Part shown: in pieces, positions 45,726 through 56,975 of the stretch
Layout: every line of letters begins with the position of its first letter
How positions within the stretch are numbered: position 1 is the first letter of the stretch
NCBI GenBank assembly: GCA_001600635.1
Contig: BCKL01000022.1
Span: forward strand, 186,001-250,000
Reading direction: 5' to 3'
DNA length: 64,000 nt
From: Leucosporidium creatinivorum
Taxonomy: Eukaryota > Basidiomycota > Microbotryomycetes > Leucosporidiales > Leucosporidiaceae
Position numbers and translations under genes: made by a program
Notes under the pieces: generated by a model
What the model was told of the DNA's origin: nothing
The model's input: only the letters and a program-made list of their open reading frames with translations
Databases searched by the model: none

Positions 45726-48700
45726 ATGGCACCCAACCCTTACGTCAAAGCCGTCACGGGGTCCAACGGCCCCAAGCCCAAGAAGGAGAAGAAACCGAAG
45801 AGCGTCCAGTTCGACGGCGCCGCTGCTTCGCCCAAGGGCAAGGAGAAGGATATTAGCCAGCAGGAGCTCCTCAAGCACGAGATTCTAGCGCTCGGAGGCG
45901 ACGAGGAGGACCTCAAGCTGTTGCGCGACGTTGAGAGCGACAGTGAAGTCGAGGGAGACGCAGAGGAGCTGCCCGAGAAGAAGGGCAAAGGATCCTCGTC
46001 CAAGGTCGACGTGAGTCTGGTAGCTCTGGGAAAGGGTTTCGTTTAGCTACAGAAAGGTGATTGTGCTTTCCGCTCCGCAGCCCGCCCTCTCCAAGGACCT
46101 TCGCTCGCTGTTCAAATCTCTCGACTTTGCGTCGGCTGGAGGAGCTGCTCTCGCCGCTTCGGACGAGGAGGATGAGGCTATCATCGAGGAGGACAGTGAT
46201 GATGATGGTGAGGACGACGATGAGGAGGATAGCGAGGAATCCGAGGAGGAAGCGCCAGCACCAGCGCCGGCGCCGGTCGTGAAGGCCGCGAAGGAGGAGA
46301 AGAAGGAGTCTAAGCACGACCGCGAGGAGCGCAGGAAGGTCGAGCGCGAGTTGGAGAAGGCTCAACTTGCCGCACAGAAGGCCGTCGTTCGCGAAGAGAA
46401 GGCCACCGTCAAGCTGCCCGTCGTCAAGAGCCCATGGGTGAGTTCTCCGAGCTCGGCGCTCGCTGTGCTGCCCAATGCTGACTCACCTTGAACACAGATC
46501 GTCGACCCTACCCCTCAGTGGTATGCAATCCCTGTTCCTGGACCTTCGAGCGCTCCCCGCCCCTCCAACGCTCTCGCCGGAACCCTCCTCGCTAAGGGAG
46601 AGACCCTCCTCGCCAAAGAGAACGCCCTCTACGCCACGTCCTTGGCTCCCGCTACCCGAGGATCCGCCGCTCCTCCCGCCAACGGTCTCTCCAAGGCCGA
46701 CCAGGTCTTCATTCAGCAGATTCTCACCTCGGGAACCTCCTCCGATAAGGTCTCTGCGCTCCTCCTCCTCGTCTCCTCCTCGCCGCTCCACACCATGTCC
46801 TACCTCGAGCAACTCGCCGCACTCGCCAAGAAAAAGAGTCGTGACGAGAGTGGACGTGCCGTTCGTGGCGTTGTTGAGTGGTGGAGGGGAGATGGAGGAG
46901 AGGGAGGAGGAGCGCCGAGTCGCAAGCTCCGAGCTTTCGCCGACCAGCCCGGTCTTGGAGCTGTCGCACAGGCATGGGAAGGACTCGAGGCGTTTGGAAA
47001 GGGCAGGGAGCAGAAGGCTGCCAACGCCGGCATGACGAGGGAGGAGATGGAGCGTGTCCTCGTCGTCTACGCCTTCGAGGACTGGCTCAAGAAGTGGTTC
47101 TTCAGCGTCTTGCAGGCTCTCGAGGTATGGATTTCACTCCGCACTTCGTCTTTGCTCCTTGCTGACCCTCCTTCGTCCACAGCAAATGTCGGTCGACCCT
47201 CTGCCTCACCCAAGGACTCTCGCCGTCGTTCATCTCTCCAACCTTCTCCGCGACAAGCCCGAACAGGAGGGCAACATCCTCCGCCTTCTCGTCAACAAGC
47301 TTGTACGTTTCATCGCGACCGATTCCCGAGTAGCGTACTGACCCCTCCTCCCCACAGGGCGACTCGAACCGCAACATCGCCTCCAAGACTTCCCACCACC
47401 TCCTCCAAATCCTCCAGTTCCACCCCGGCATGACCCCCATCATGGTCCGCGAGGTCTCCTCCCTCATTCTCCGCCCCACCGCCACTCCCGCTGCCGCTGC
47501 TTCAAGCGGAGCTCATGTTCGCTTCGGCAACAAGGAGGCGCCAAAGGACAGCAAGCCCAAGGCCAAGGACAACGGCCAGGACCACGCTCGCTACTACGGA
47601 GTCATCACCCTCAACCAGGTCATGCTCAAGAAGGAGCAGTCCGAAGTCGCAGGCAAGATGATCGAGGTCTACTTTGAGATCTTTGGAGACATCCTCGGTC
47701 GCGTTGTCGAAGATGGCGAGAAGGCTGAAGCTGAGGAGAAGGAGGGTGGTGCCGATGAGAAGAAGAAGGGCGAGAAGCGGAAGCGTGATCAGAAGGGAGG
47801 TAAGGGCAAGAAGGGCGGGAAGGACGCCGAGAAGGCCGAGGGTGAGGTCAGCGAGACCGATAGCAAGCTCGTCGCTGCTGTTCTCACTGGAGTCAACCGC
47901 GCTTTCCCTTTCGCTACCATCGAGGAGGAGGCGTAAGTCCGATCATTGCTCTCCAGACGGCTCGCTGACTCGCTACCCCAGCTCCAGTTTCAAGAAGCGC
48001 CTCGACACTCTCTTCCGCATCACCCACACTGGAACCTTCAACGTCTCTATTCAGGCGCTCATGCTCATCTACCACGTCTCTGCTGCCAAGCGCGTACGTC
48101 CTCGTCCTCACTGTTACCGCCGAGCTTTCGCTGATGTCCTTCTCGCTCTGCAGGCCGTCACCGACCGCTTCTTCCGCGCTCTCTACGCTTCGCTCTTCGA
48201 CCCTCGTCTCGCTGGATCCTCCAAGCAGGCCCTCTACCTCAACCTCGTCTTCAAGGCGATGAAGGCCGACACCGACAAGAAGCGAGTCATGGCGTGCTTG
48301 AAGCGTCTTGTGCAGGTCATGCTCGGCATGGACGTCACCTTCATCCTCGGCTCCATCTGGATTGTCGGAGAGGTGAGCTATGCTGCCTTTGAGTCCTCGC
48401 CTCGACCTTGGCTAACTTCACTCCTTCGAGCAGCTCATGGCCACCATCCCCGGCCTTCGCAACATGCTCAACGAGCCCGAGCACCTTGTCGAGAAGGCCG
48501 CTGCTGCCGCCAAGAAGGCCGCCGAGGCTGCCACCGACGGCGCCTCGTCCTCCAAGCTCGAGTCGGTCGCTTACGATGGACGGAAACGCGAGCCTCAATT
48601 CGCCAACGCGCAGAACAGTTGCCTCTGGGAGCTTGTGCGTTCCTTTTTGTGCTCCAGTGGAATATCTGCTCACCTTTTCTCGTACTACAGACCCCCCTTC

Positions 48701-49760
48701 TCCACCACTGGCACCCCTCGGTCTCTCTTCACGCTGATCAGCTCCTCAGCGGCGAGCCCATCTCGGCCTCGGCCGACCTGGAGCAGCACTCGCTCAACCA
48801 CTTCCTCGACCGCTTCGTCTACCGCGAGGCCAAGAAGAACGTCTCGACCAAGGGATCTTCGATGATGCAGTCGGGTGTCGCTGGACAGGACAGGACGGGC
48901 CGCGTTGTTATGCAGAAGGGTGGAGTCAAGGGAGACGATGTCGTCGTCAACTCGGAGAACTTCCTCAAGAAGAACGAGTGGGATGTGCCCGTCGATCAGG
49001 TGAGCTTGCTTGCCATTTCTCAGCCTCGCAAGCTCTCGTCGCTCACCTGCTCCTTTTCCGACAGCTCTTCTTCCACAAGTACTTCAAGAGCAAGACTACC
49101 CTCGGCGACGACAAGGCGAAGGCGAGCAAGAAGCGCAAGTCCCGCAACGACGACGACGAGGAAGAGTCAGGGTCCGAGGCCGAGTCGATCGACGACAACT
49201 TTGGCGAGGGCGCCGAGGACTTCGATGGCCTTGCCGAGGCGATGGCGGATGATGATGATGAGCCAGCGGAGGCTGAGGAGGAGGGTGGAGAGACCGACTC
49301 GGAGGCCGAGGAGGAGATTTGGCAGGCGATGAAGAGGTCGATGCCCAAGGCTCGGAACGACAGCGACGGCGAGGCGGCAGAGGATTCCGAGGTGGAGGAG
49401 GACGACGAGGATCTCGCTGCGTACGACTACTCGGACTCGGACGAGGAGAAGGGCGAGGAAGGAGAGGACGACGTACCGTACAAGAGTGCCTTCCCCGACG
49501 AGGACGATATCGAGGACGACGACAACGCATTCCTCGAGGACGAGGACGACCTGCTCGGCAGCGACGAGGACATGCCCATGTTCCTCGACGGTATGGACGA
49601 CGAGGAGGAGGCAGAGGAGGGCGACAGCAAGAAGGCCAAGAGCAAGGGCAAGAACGCCGACCGCAAGACCAAGAAGCGCAAGCTTAACTCGATGCCCACC
49701 TTTGCCACGGCCGAGGACTACGCTCACCTTCTGGGCGATTCGGACGAGGACGATATTTAG
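45726..49760 (+). CDS. MAK21: Ribosome biogenesis protein Mak21/Noc1
   Basis: Nucleolar factor that with Noc2 moves pre-60S particles out of the nucleolus. MAPNPYVKAVTGSNGPKPKK begins a basic/acidic N terminus with a long Asp/Glu stretch. HEAT-like repeats follow (IVDPTPQWYAIPVPGPSS, QVFIQQILTSGTSSDKVSAL, EDWLKKWFFSVLQALE, RTLAVVHLSNLLRDKPEQEG, NIASKTSHHLLQILQFHPGM). The CBF/Mak21 domain is seen in HARYYGVITLNQVMLKKEQS, KRLDTLFRITHTGTFNVSIQ, DRFFRALYASLFDPRLAGSS and KQALYLNLVFKAMKADTDKK, VTFILGSIW. The C terminus is strongly acidic with a basic patch and ends HLLGDSDEDDI. About ten exons, all in frame. Length near 1,150 residues agrees with the family. Confidence 0.94.
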
Positions 49761-50053
49761 ATGCGCTTGCTGTGGTATACCCTGTCACCCCTTTGCAAGC
49801 CGTTCCACTGGATCTTGAGCCCGTCCGAAGCCAGCGCCGAGGTGCGAGAAGTCCTTCTGCAAGGGCACTGTGCTGGCTGTTTGCGATCCGAGCGGAGACT
49901 ACAGAGACCGTAGCTTGTCTGCCGCTCTTCAGCAGCGTTCGCAGCGCGCTCTCTCTCTCGCCGTTCGCAGCTGCCGCCCTTCTTCGTATCGCAACGCATT
50001 GAATTTCGTACAAAGACACCTCGCGGCCCGTCCCCAACAGTGCGGCCAGCTTT

Positions 50054-50987
50054 TTACGTGTTCCTCAGGACTGTCAGCGAGAGAGAGGTCAGCACCAGCA
50101 CGTCGAAGGAGAGCTGGAGAAGGACGAACCCAGGACGACCGAATCTCCCCTCAAGACTGCGAAGGAGTTGGGGTCAGCAAAAGCGGCGGGAGGCGGAGAG
50201 AAGCGAGTACGACATACACATCTTGCTCACGAACCGATCCTTGTTCACCGGCTTCTTTCCCTTTCCTTTCGGCGCCTCAGTCCTGCCACAAACAAGCGAG
50301 TCAGCTCAGCGCCCTGCTCAGGTCGTGTTCCCGTCGGCGAATGCAACGCACCACATCTCCTTGACATTCTCGAGCACCTGCAGTGTTATAACATCGGTCA
50401 GCGAGCTTCCTGGCGAGCATAGAACAGCAAGCAAGGGCGCACCATGTTTGCGTGACGGTCAAACGCCTTGACGCGGCCTAGCAGCTTGCGGTTGTTCCGG
50501 AGGGCAATGAGGATCTGAGTGCTACTACGGACAGAGGTCTGGAGGACCGAGAGAGGTCTGCGAGACGGCGGGCGGCGGGGAGGGCAAGGTCAGCTTCTTG
50601 GTATTGAGAGAGCGTACTCGCCTGTAGTCGTGCACGCGCTCCACCTCCACAGATCTCCCCAAGCATCCCTGAAAGCTCCCTCCTGTACTCCACGCCCTCC
50701 TGCGACCCTTCGACCGCCGCCCATCGCCCGCCGCCTCTAAAGCCCGCTTTGCCTGCTCCCCGTCTCCCTGCAGCGACTTGCTGAACCACGAGAGGAAGGC
50801 TGAATAGAGGGATTGTGCACTGCTGTAGATGTCGGCCTCACCCTTGACTGATCTCGTGCTCTTCGAGTGCCCGGATCTGCGCCTCGTCGAGCTCGCTCTT
50901 GTTAGTGTGGGCGTGCTCTCTGTAGAGTAGTAGAGGAGTGGTCAGCAGGAGCTAGTGCTGATCTACTACAGCGTCAACTTACGCCAT
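50054..50987 (-). CDS. SMD2: Core spliceosomal protein Sm D2
   Basis: Member of the heptameric Sm ring on U1, U2, U4 and U5 snRNAs. The first coding exon is five nucleotides (ATGGC, 50983-50987), joined to [20 protein letters not shown] and HEISQG. Next comes [38 protein letters not shown] (Sm motif 1), [29 protein letters not shown], and [14 protein letters not shown] at the stop (Sm motif 2). Each joint keeps frame and matches Sm D2 of other eukaryotes through almost the whole length. The intron around 50562-50841 is about 280 nt, longer than the others. Convergent with MAK21. Confidence 0.94.
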
Positions 50988-51452
50988 TGCGAAGATGAGA
51001 TAAAGACGGGTGAGGGGGAGGAAAGTGAGAAGCGCGACGAGTCGAGTTGTTCTCCTGCCGCGAGCTCTCGTGAGGCTCGTCTAGCCTCTACATCAGATCG
51101 ACTCGCTTCTTTCTGTACTGTACCGCACAACACCTACATTCGCTGCTGCACGCTCACAGCTCATCGCCAGCTACCAAGCAACCTCGATTCGCTTCTCCCG
51201 AGCCCGCTGGACGTCGCTAGAGGTCTATCGCGTATCTGGTGAGTTGCGCGCTCGAGAGACGCTTCTGAAACTCGTCTGACACACCTTCGCTCCCTGCAGG
51301 TCCCCACCAGCCCTTAGGTTTCCGACCTGCCCTGCCAGCCCCGAGGTTCAAGGTGAGGACAGACGCTTCCTGCTGCTCGTCTGCTGGCTCGCCGGCTGAC
51401 CCTGATACTGCTACGTCCCTGTACGGACTTCCTGCAGCTCTCCACTCCCGTC
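50988..51452. promoter_or_regulatory. Divergent upstream region of SMD2 and an F-box gene
   Basis: 465 bp. On the plus strand a probable leader intron (GTGAGT at 51239 to CTGCAG at 51300) and perhaps a second (GTGAGG at 51353) precede the F-box ATG. It does not resemble the shared leader of the two other F-box genes. Confidence 0.4.
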
Positions 51453-52739
51453 ATGCACCGTCACATGCGTACTCGGCGCGCACCCTCGGCGCTCCCTCCG
51501 GCGCCTCCCCCTCCTCCTACTCCACCTCTTCGTGCAGCCTCAGCCCATCTCGACCTTGCCGTTAACTCTGGACCTACGCTCCCCATCGAGCTGGTCGCCG
51601 AGATCATCGACCAGACTCATTGGCGCAACCATTCCCTCTCGGCGTTCTGTCTCGTCGCCAAAGCGTGGCTCCCCCTCGCTCGCCTGCACCTCTACCGGAA
51701 CCTTTCTCTCACGACATGGAAAGGATCGCGTCTCGATCCCGAAAGTTAGCTCCTCTACGACACCCTCACGACCGCTCCGCACCTCGCCATCCTGGTCCGA
51801 GATCTCGATCTTGACTTGGATGTTCTTGACGAGGACGACACGCACAGGATCAGTGCCAGGCTCATCAAGGCCTGCGTTGAACTTCGCAGTCTCTACATCG
51901 CTACCAACACCTCGTCACCAGATGAGGACGACGGCCCGATAGACGAGCTGCAGCGTGCTCTGCGCAAGCGCGGTGGTCGCCTGGAGGTGTTGCGGGTCTC
52001 GGGACAGATCTGGCAGGTCGAGCCGGAGCTAGAACCGATGTTCTATAAGCTCAAGAGTCTCAAGGGGCTCTCGCTGGAGGGGACCGTCTTCCCGGAGGAC
52101 TTGGAGAGGAAGCGCCGGCGCCCCCGCGTTCGCTTCCAGCTGGAGTGGCTCGAGCTGCGCGGCGAGGGAGGCCGGACTGGTATACACCTCGACTACTTCC
52201 TCTCCCAGTCGTGTTCCACCCTCGAGCGCCTCCATCTCTCCACCTTCGACGGCTCCTACGACTTCTCTCGCGTCCCCTCCCTCCGCTCCCTCACCTTCAC
52301 CTTCGACGACCACTGGGAGCCACATGAGCTCATGGACTTCGCTACTATGATCGACAGCTGCGTTCAGCTGGAGACCCTGGAGCTCAAGACGGACGATCCG
52401 TGGGAGGTCAGCGAGATCCTGGCTCAGACTCACCTGCTCTCGCACCTTCCGCGCTCGCTCAAGACGGTTCTGATCGACTTCCTCTCCCTCGACACACCTA
52501 CCCTCCTCAACTTCTTTGCCGAACCCAAGACCCTCCCTAACCTTGAGGAGATCTGCCTGCGCCAGATCAGAGGCTACGACGACACCCCTCCAATCGGTCG
52601 AACGAGGGAGGAGCTCAAGGCGATTGAGACGGCGGCACGAGCTCAAGGGGTCAAAATCTATTGGTCGGATCGGGATGAGGATTTCATTCGGAATACGCAG
52701 AGGGGCGGGTCGTTCGACTCGACGGCCGGTTCGGAGTAG
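51453..52739 (+). pseudogene. F-box/LRR protein gene with one in-frame stop
   Basis: ATG 51453 starts a Pro/Ala-rich N terminus, then the F-box TLPIELVAEIIDQTHWRNHS and LSAFCLVAKAWLPLARLHLY. The frame meets TAG at 51747-51749 right after GSRLDPES, then continues without interruption for 330 codons: LLYDTLTTAPHLAILVRDLD, which is the segment that normally follows the F-box in this family, then leucine-rich repeats (LSLEGTVFPEDL, LERLHLSTFDGSYDFSRVPS, LETLELKTDDPWEV) and FDSTAGSE. An intron using the GTTAGC at the stop would delete that family segment, so a nonsense change is favoured. The arrangement repeats that at 6700: a stop-bearing F-box gene directly upstream of a leader-bearing one. Confidence 0.65.
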
Positions 52740-52886
52740 GAGCGCCGTGAGTTGGTCTCGCTTTATCCAGGTCGCAAGCGTCTGCTGACGTTGCCTCTCT
52801 TCTGCAATGTGCTAGACATATAATACTCAAACGCGAGAATGGACACTAGAGACGGGGTATTGGAGCTGAGCGCGGTCGAGGCAGAC

Positions 52887-53634
52887 TTCGGCGATGATTC
52901 GTGAGGGGGTTTCGGCGAACGCGAGACAGCCTACTGAGAAAGGGGAGAGAGGCGAAGAAGAGCATGTAAAGCTCAGAGCCCACACGCGTCTTCTGTGACC
53001 AAACCTTTGAGCGGACTTGAAGCGAGCGACCAAGTCGTCAAGTCGGGTTGGCCCGCTCGCCTCTCTTGCTCCTCCCAACTCTTGCCTCGTCTGTTCGTGT
53101 CCCCGCCTCGCCTCGCCGCTGCTACAGGAAGCTCAAAGCTATCTCATAAGATCACTCGAAGCTTCACCCCGCCAGCTCTCGCTCAACTCGACTCGCTACA
53201 GCTTCCCTTCCTCAGCTCGTTACCCGCTCGTCGCTCGCTGCTAGGAAGCTCTCCGGCGCCGCTTCGAATAGCTCAGGGTGAGGTATAATACCATACAACT
53301 ACCCTGCTCACATCGCTGACCTCTCTTCTCTCCCACAGAGATCATACGACCGCTTCGTCGCTCGAGAAGATCCAAGCTCAGTGCTCGTCAACAAGGTCTG
53401 TGCGCTGCTCGGAGGGCTAGCTGGTGAGTAGTAGAAGGAGAAGGGGAGAGCACGAGATGAGCTGTATGCTGACCTCAAGCCTGTCTCTCGAATGCCGTAC
53501 AGCTGCTCGCTCGGCTTTCGCCCGCTTCACCTCGTCGCTCATCCCCTACGTCCGAGTTATTTCCTCCGCCTCTTCCCTCTCTCCGACTCCAGCTTCCAAG
53601 ATCGCACTGCACCACACACCTCACTCCCACCGCC
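52887..53634 (+). promoter_or_regulatory. Two-intron, ATG-free 5' leader (copy 2)
   Basis: Counterpart of 8098-8853. Introns are 53278-53338 and 53424-53502; the second is 79 nt in both copies. After splicing no ATG occurs from about 52990 to the F-box start at 53635. The TATA position reads CATGTAAAG here in place of CATATAAAG. A 6-bp deletion near 53050 is the main indel against copy 1. Confidence 0.7.
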
Positions 53635-54879
53635 ATGCCCCTCCCTACCCTCCCCAACGAGATTCTCGCTCTGATCGCCGAGCTCGTCGAGGACATAGCC
53701 GACATCCGTCGCCTCCGCCTCGTCTCTCGCGCTTGGGCAGAGCTGGCGCATCCACAGCTCTTCCGGTACGTGCGACACGACCCCTACTACGCCCCCGGCA
53801 TGTCAACGCGCCAAGTACTCGCTCGGCCTGCATTGGGGTACGCTGTGAGGGAGCTGGCTTTCCGTCTCAGGGAGAACGACAAATCGAGCCAGCTCGAGGT
53901 GGAGCTGCTACTTGCCATGTGTCCCAACGTCATCGAGATTACAGTCCTCTATGCCAGCGCACCCCGTCCAGCCCTCGCCGTCCTCACCAAGGTGCCGACT
54001 CCGAGTCCGAGGCTCCAGTCGCTAGCCATCGCCGTCACCCTCGACACCCCAAAAGAGTTCGAGATGTTCACCTCCTACCTCATGTCATGTCCAGTGCTCC
54101 AAACCCTCCACTTTGAAGGCGCCTCGATTGAGAGCCTTGGCAACTTGGATCAGCTCGGCAACGACTCGAGCTCGCTCAGGCATGCCGCCGCACGCCATCG
54201 TTTCCAAACGCTCAGCCTCGGCAGATGGCTCCCCACGAACGCCCTTGAGGATCTCACTTTGCACTCCCCAGCGTCCCTTCGCCGCCTCGATCTCGAGATT
54301 TCTGACGCCGATAACGACCCTTTCAACCTGAGCCATCTCATCGCACTGGAGTCGCTACACCTGTTCAAGACCTTGGACGAGGAGGACGACTTCGACTTTG
54401 GAGATCCCGATGACGAGGCCACCCTCATCTTACAGCAGTCCAGATTGCCGAGCTCGCTTCGCCGACTGAGCATGGATCTCAATCCCTACGGAGAATACAG
54501 CATCGACAGGCCGGGATCCGTCTGGAAGTATGTCGGTACCGTGGGGCTTCTCCACGCTGTTCCATCTACCGTCACAACCCTCGAACTCGCCGGGGTACTC
54601 TTCGACACGGACGACGTGATCGACTTCCTCGACTCGACGGATCGTCTACCGACTCTCGACAGGCTAGAGCTTGACATCTACAAACATGAAGGCTCGACGT
54701 ACTCCCACGCCGCAGTCGCCAGAAAATGCTACTCTCACGGCGTCCATTATCGCCTTTCGCCGCTCGAGCTCGAAATCATCGGCTCCCGCCGCGAGGATCT
54801 TACTGGACCTGAACCGGTCCTCGTGTGGGTTGGAGGAGAGTGGGTGGGACGAGACCAACAGCAACAGCAACAGCGATGA
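53635..54879 (+). CDS. F-box/LRR-like protein, 414 aa, leader-bearing copy 2
   Basis: A single coding exon starting MPLPTLPNEILALIAELVED, then RRLRLVSRAWAELAHPQLFR and leucine-rich segments (LQTLHFEGASIESLG, LEDLTLHSPASLRRLDLEIS, LESLHLFKTLDEEDD, LRRLSMDLNPYGEY), ending with a Gln run (QQQQQQ). It is the paralogue of the gene at 8854, equal in length and layout, with about half the residues the same by eye. Probable SCF ubiquitin-ligase adaptor (family inference); substrate unknown. It stands directly downstream of the stop-bearing F-box gene at 51453. Confidence 0.75.
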   Translation: MPLPTLPNEILALIAELVEDIADIRRLRLVSRAWAELAHPQLFRYVRHDPYYAPGMSTRQVLARPALGYAVRELAFRLRENDKSSQLEVELLLAMCPNVIEITVLYASAPRPALAVLTKVPTPSPRLQSLAIAVTLDTPKEFEMFTSYLMSCPVLQTLHFEGASIESLGNLDQLGNDSSSLRHAAARHRFQTLSLGRWLPTNALEDLTLHSPASLRRLDLEISDADNDPFNLSHLIALESLHLFKTLDEEDDFDFGDPDDEATLILQQSRLPSSLRRLSMDLNPYGEYSIDRPGSVWKYVGTVGLLHAVPSTVTTLELAGVLFDTDDVIDFLDSTDRLPTLDRLELDIYKHEGSTYSHAAVARKCYSHGVHYRLSPLELEIIGSRREDLTGPEPVLVWVGGEWVGRDQQQQQQR

Positions 54880-55249
54880 CAACGAGGAGTCGAGCGAGGA
54901 GGAGGAGACCGAGTTGGCCGAGGGGAAGGAGGAGGAGGGATAGCGATGAGGCCGAGTGCTTGTCGTGGTGAGCTTTGATAGTCGCTTGCTTGCCTACTGT
55001 AAGGAGACACGACCTTGACCGAATCATCCCTCGATCCGAACCGAGAGTTTCGTCTCGGCTGCCTTCGCCGAGCGCTCGACCTCCTTCTCCAACATTGCCC
55101 AGGCGCCTAGATCTCTCGCTCTCTCGCGAGCCCTCCGCCACACTCGTCGATAGTATACAAAACCTGTGTGACAACCAACCACTACCACCAGCAGCGAGCC
55201 CGACTCAACGCCGACATTGATTCCCTCATTCGGCGAAAGCGAAAGCGCT
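54880..55249. other. Convergent intergenic stretch
   Basis: 370 bp between two convergent genes. An acidic Glu-rich frame runs on from the F-box 3' end but lies past its stop. No gene is seen. Confidence 0.5.
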
Positions 55250-56565
55250 TCAATCATCCTTAGCGACCACATCCTTCTTCTCAGCCTCGGCCTTAGCCTG
55301 CGCCTTTGCGCGAAGGGCGAGAGCCTTCTTCTTGGCCTGTTCGTTTTGAGCGTAGCGAGAAAGGTTAGCTCGGCCGGTTCGGCGAAGAAGGAGAGGGAGA
55401 GCGAGAAGGAGCGGGAGGAAAGTAAGCACACCTGAACGTTGATGTAGGTACCAGCAGTCGCTCCGATCGCGGCGAAAAAGACAACCCATAGTTCGGGTGC
55501 GAGGCCGCGTTGCGCGATGGCCATGGAGAGGGTCGAGACGACCCAGGTGAACTGCGAAAGGGATGGGCGGCGACGAGAGGGAGAACGGGGAGCGAGGGGT
55601 GGAGAGCGAGCGAGAGAGGGTGCAGAGTGAGAAGATGGATCGAGAGGAAGGGTGAGGGCGAGTAGGGAGTCAGCGAGAGAACCCAGAAGGAAGGGAATCG
55701 CCGAGATGGCGAGAAGGAGACAGGCTCACCCTCATCACGGGCCAGAAGCTCATCTTCCATGCCTTGTAGACAGCAGCGAACGAGTCGGCGCCGTTGATGA
55801 CAGCCATGGCGCTGACTGCGGGCGAGCGGAGGAACAAGTGAGAGAGGTCAGCTGCCGGCTCGGCGGGCGACGAATAGCGGTGGTTCCCAGGCTAAACGAG
55901 CCTGAGGGAGCAGGACGTACTGTAGACCGACTGCTGGATAGGCGAGATGAAGATGTTGGAGCAGAGGATCATGAGGATCTTGGCCCGAGCGGAGGTCTTG
56001 CCCGCGAAGACCTTCTGGAGGATGTTGAGGAGGGTGTGACCCATCGGGGCCGAGATGAAGAAGCCTAATGATGTGCACAATCATTCGAACGGTCAGCTAT
56101 AGCTCCTCTGGTCGTTTGAACCCGCCTAAACCGGCTCCGAAACGCACCATAGGCGGCGAGCTTCAACGCCTTCTGGTTCTGCTTGAGCAGGTCGATAGGG
56201 GGGATCCCAGTGCGCTGCTTGGCCGAGAGAGGAGGAGGGGGCGAGCCCGCCAAGTGCCCTGCTACAATCTCGGAGATGAACCTGCGAGGCCGGGTCAAGT
56301 GGGGTCAGCCCGCGCCGCGATAAAGCCGGTTCTGCTGGAGGGTAAAATGGAGGACGTACGAGAGGACGGCAGAGGTGGAGGACTTGGTGAGGATGGGGTT
56401 GGTGGCGAGCGAGGCCAAGTACTCTGGTACAGGAAGAGCAGCGAGCGCAGGAGAGGACGGGTCAGCGGGAGGGCGGAGTCGGCGGCAAGAGAGCAGCAAG
56501 AGAGAGAAGTGTAGCTCACTGGCGAGAAGAGGGTTGAGCTGCTTGGGTTGAACGGTGACCGACAT
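55250..56565 (-). CDS. Mpv17/PMP22 family membrane protein
   Basis: Small four-span protein of inner mitochondrial or peroxisomal membranes. ATG 56565 gives MSVTVQPKQLNPLLA; then EYLASLATNPILTKSSTSAV, the conserved N-terminal motif of the PXMP2/Mpv17 family, FISEIVAGHLAG, KALKLAAYG, FFISAPMGHTLLNILQKVFA, ILMILCSNIFISPIQQSVY, MAVINGADSFAAVYKAWKMS, FWPVMRFTWVVSTLSMAIAQ and WVVFFAAIGATAGTYINVQ (the W-P-x-x..W family end), finishing with a Lys/Ala-rich tail. About six introns. PXMP2-like peroxisomal location is more likely than mitochondrial because no targeting peptide is seen (inference). Confidence 0.8.
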
Positions 56566-56975
56566 TGTATAGTGCTACAGAAGTCGAGTGTCGAGAAGAG
56601 AAGAGCGAGAGATGAGAGATGAGAGAGAGCAAGGAACAGTCGCGTTCGGCAAGCGCCTTTGGAGGTGGATTAAGGGGGTTCAGCGATCAGAGCCAAGCCT
56701 GTAGGACAGCCGAGATCAGCTCTGCAGATCCCGGACTCAGCTCTGTAACCCTGCGACGCCCTCCTTCAGTCGCTCGCTCTGTGCTCCTCCCAAACGTCAG
56801 CGAGCAAGAGTCGCGTTCCAACCTTGCCTCTCGCTTCTTCGTCTCTACAATCGACTACAGCACAGCTCGCACCCTCCGTACAGCTACACAGCTACACAAC
56901 TACAAGCTAGAGCACAACTCGACCCTTTCTCGGCCCAGCAGCGGCTCACCTCTCACCCCACCGTAGCCGCACACG
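56566..56975. promoter_or_regulatory. Shared upstream region of Mpv17-family gene and VPS13
   Basis: 410 bp between divergent start codons. It is rich in CTACA/CTGTA words on the plus strand. No TATA box is obvious. Confidence 0.4.
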
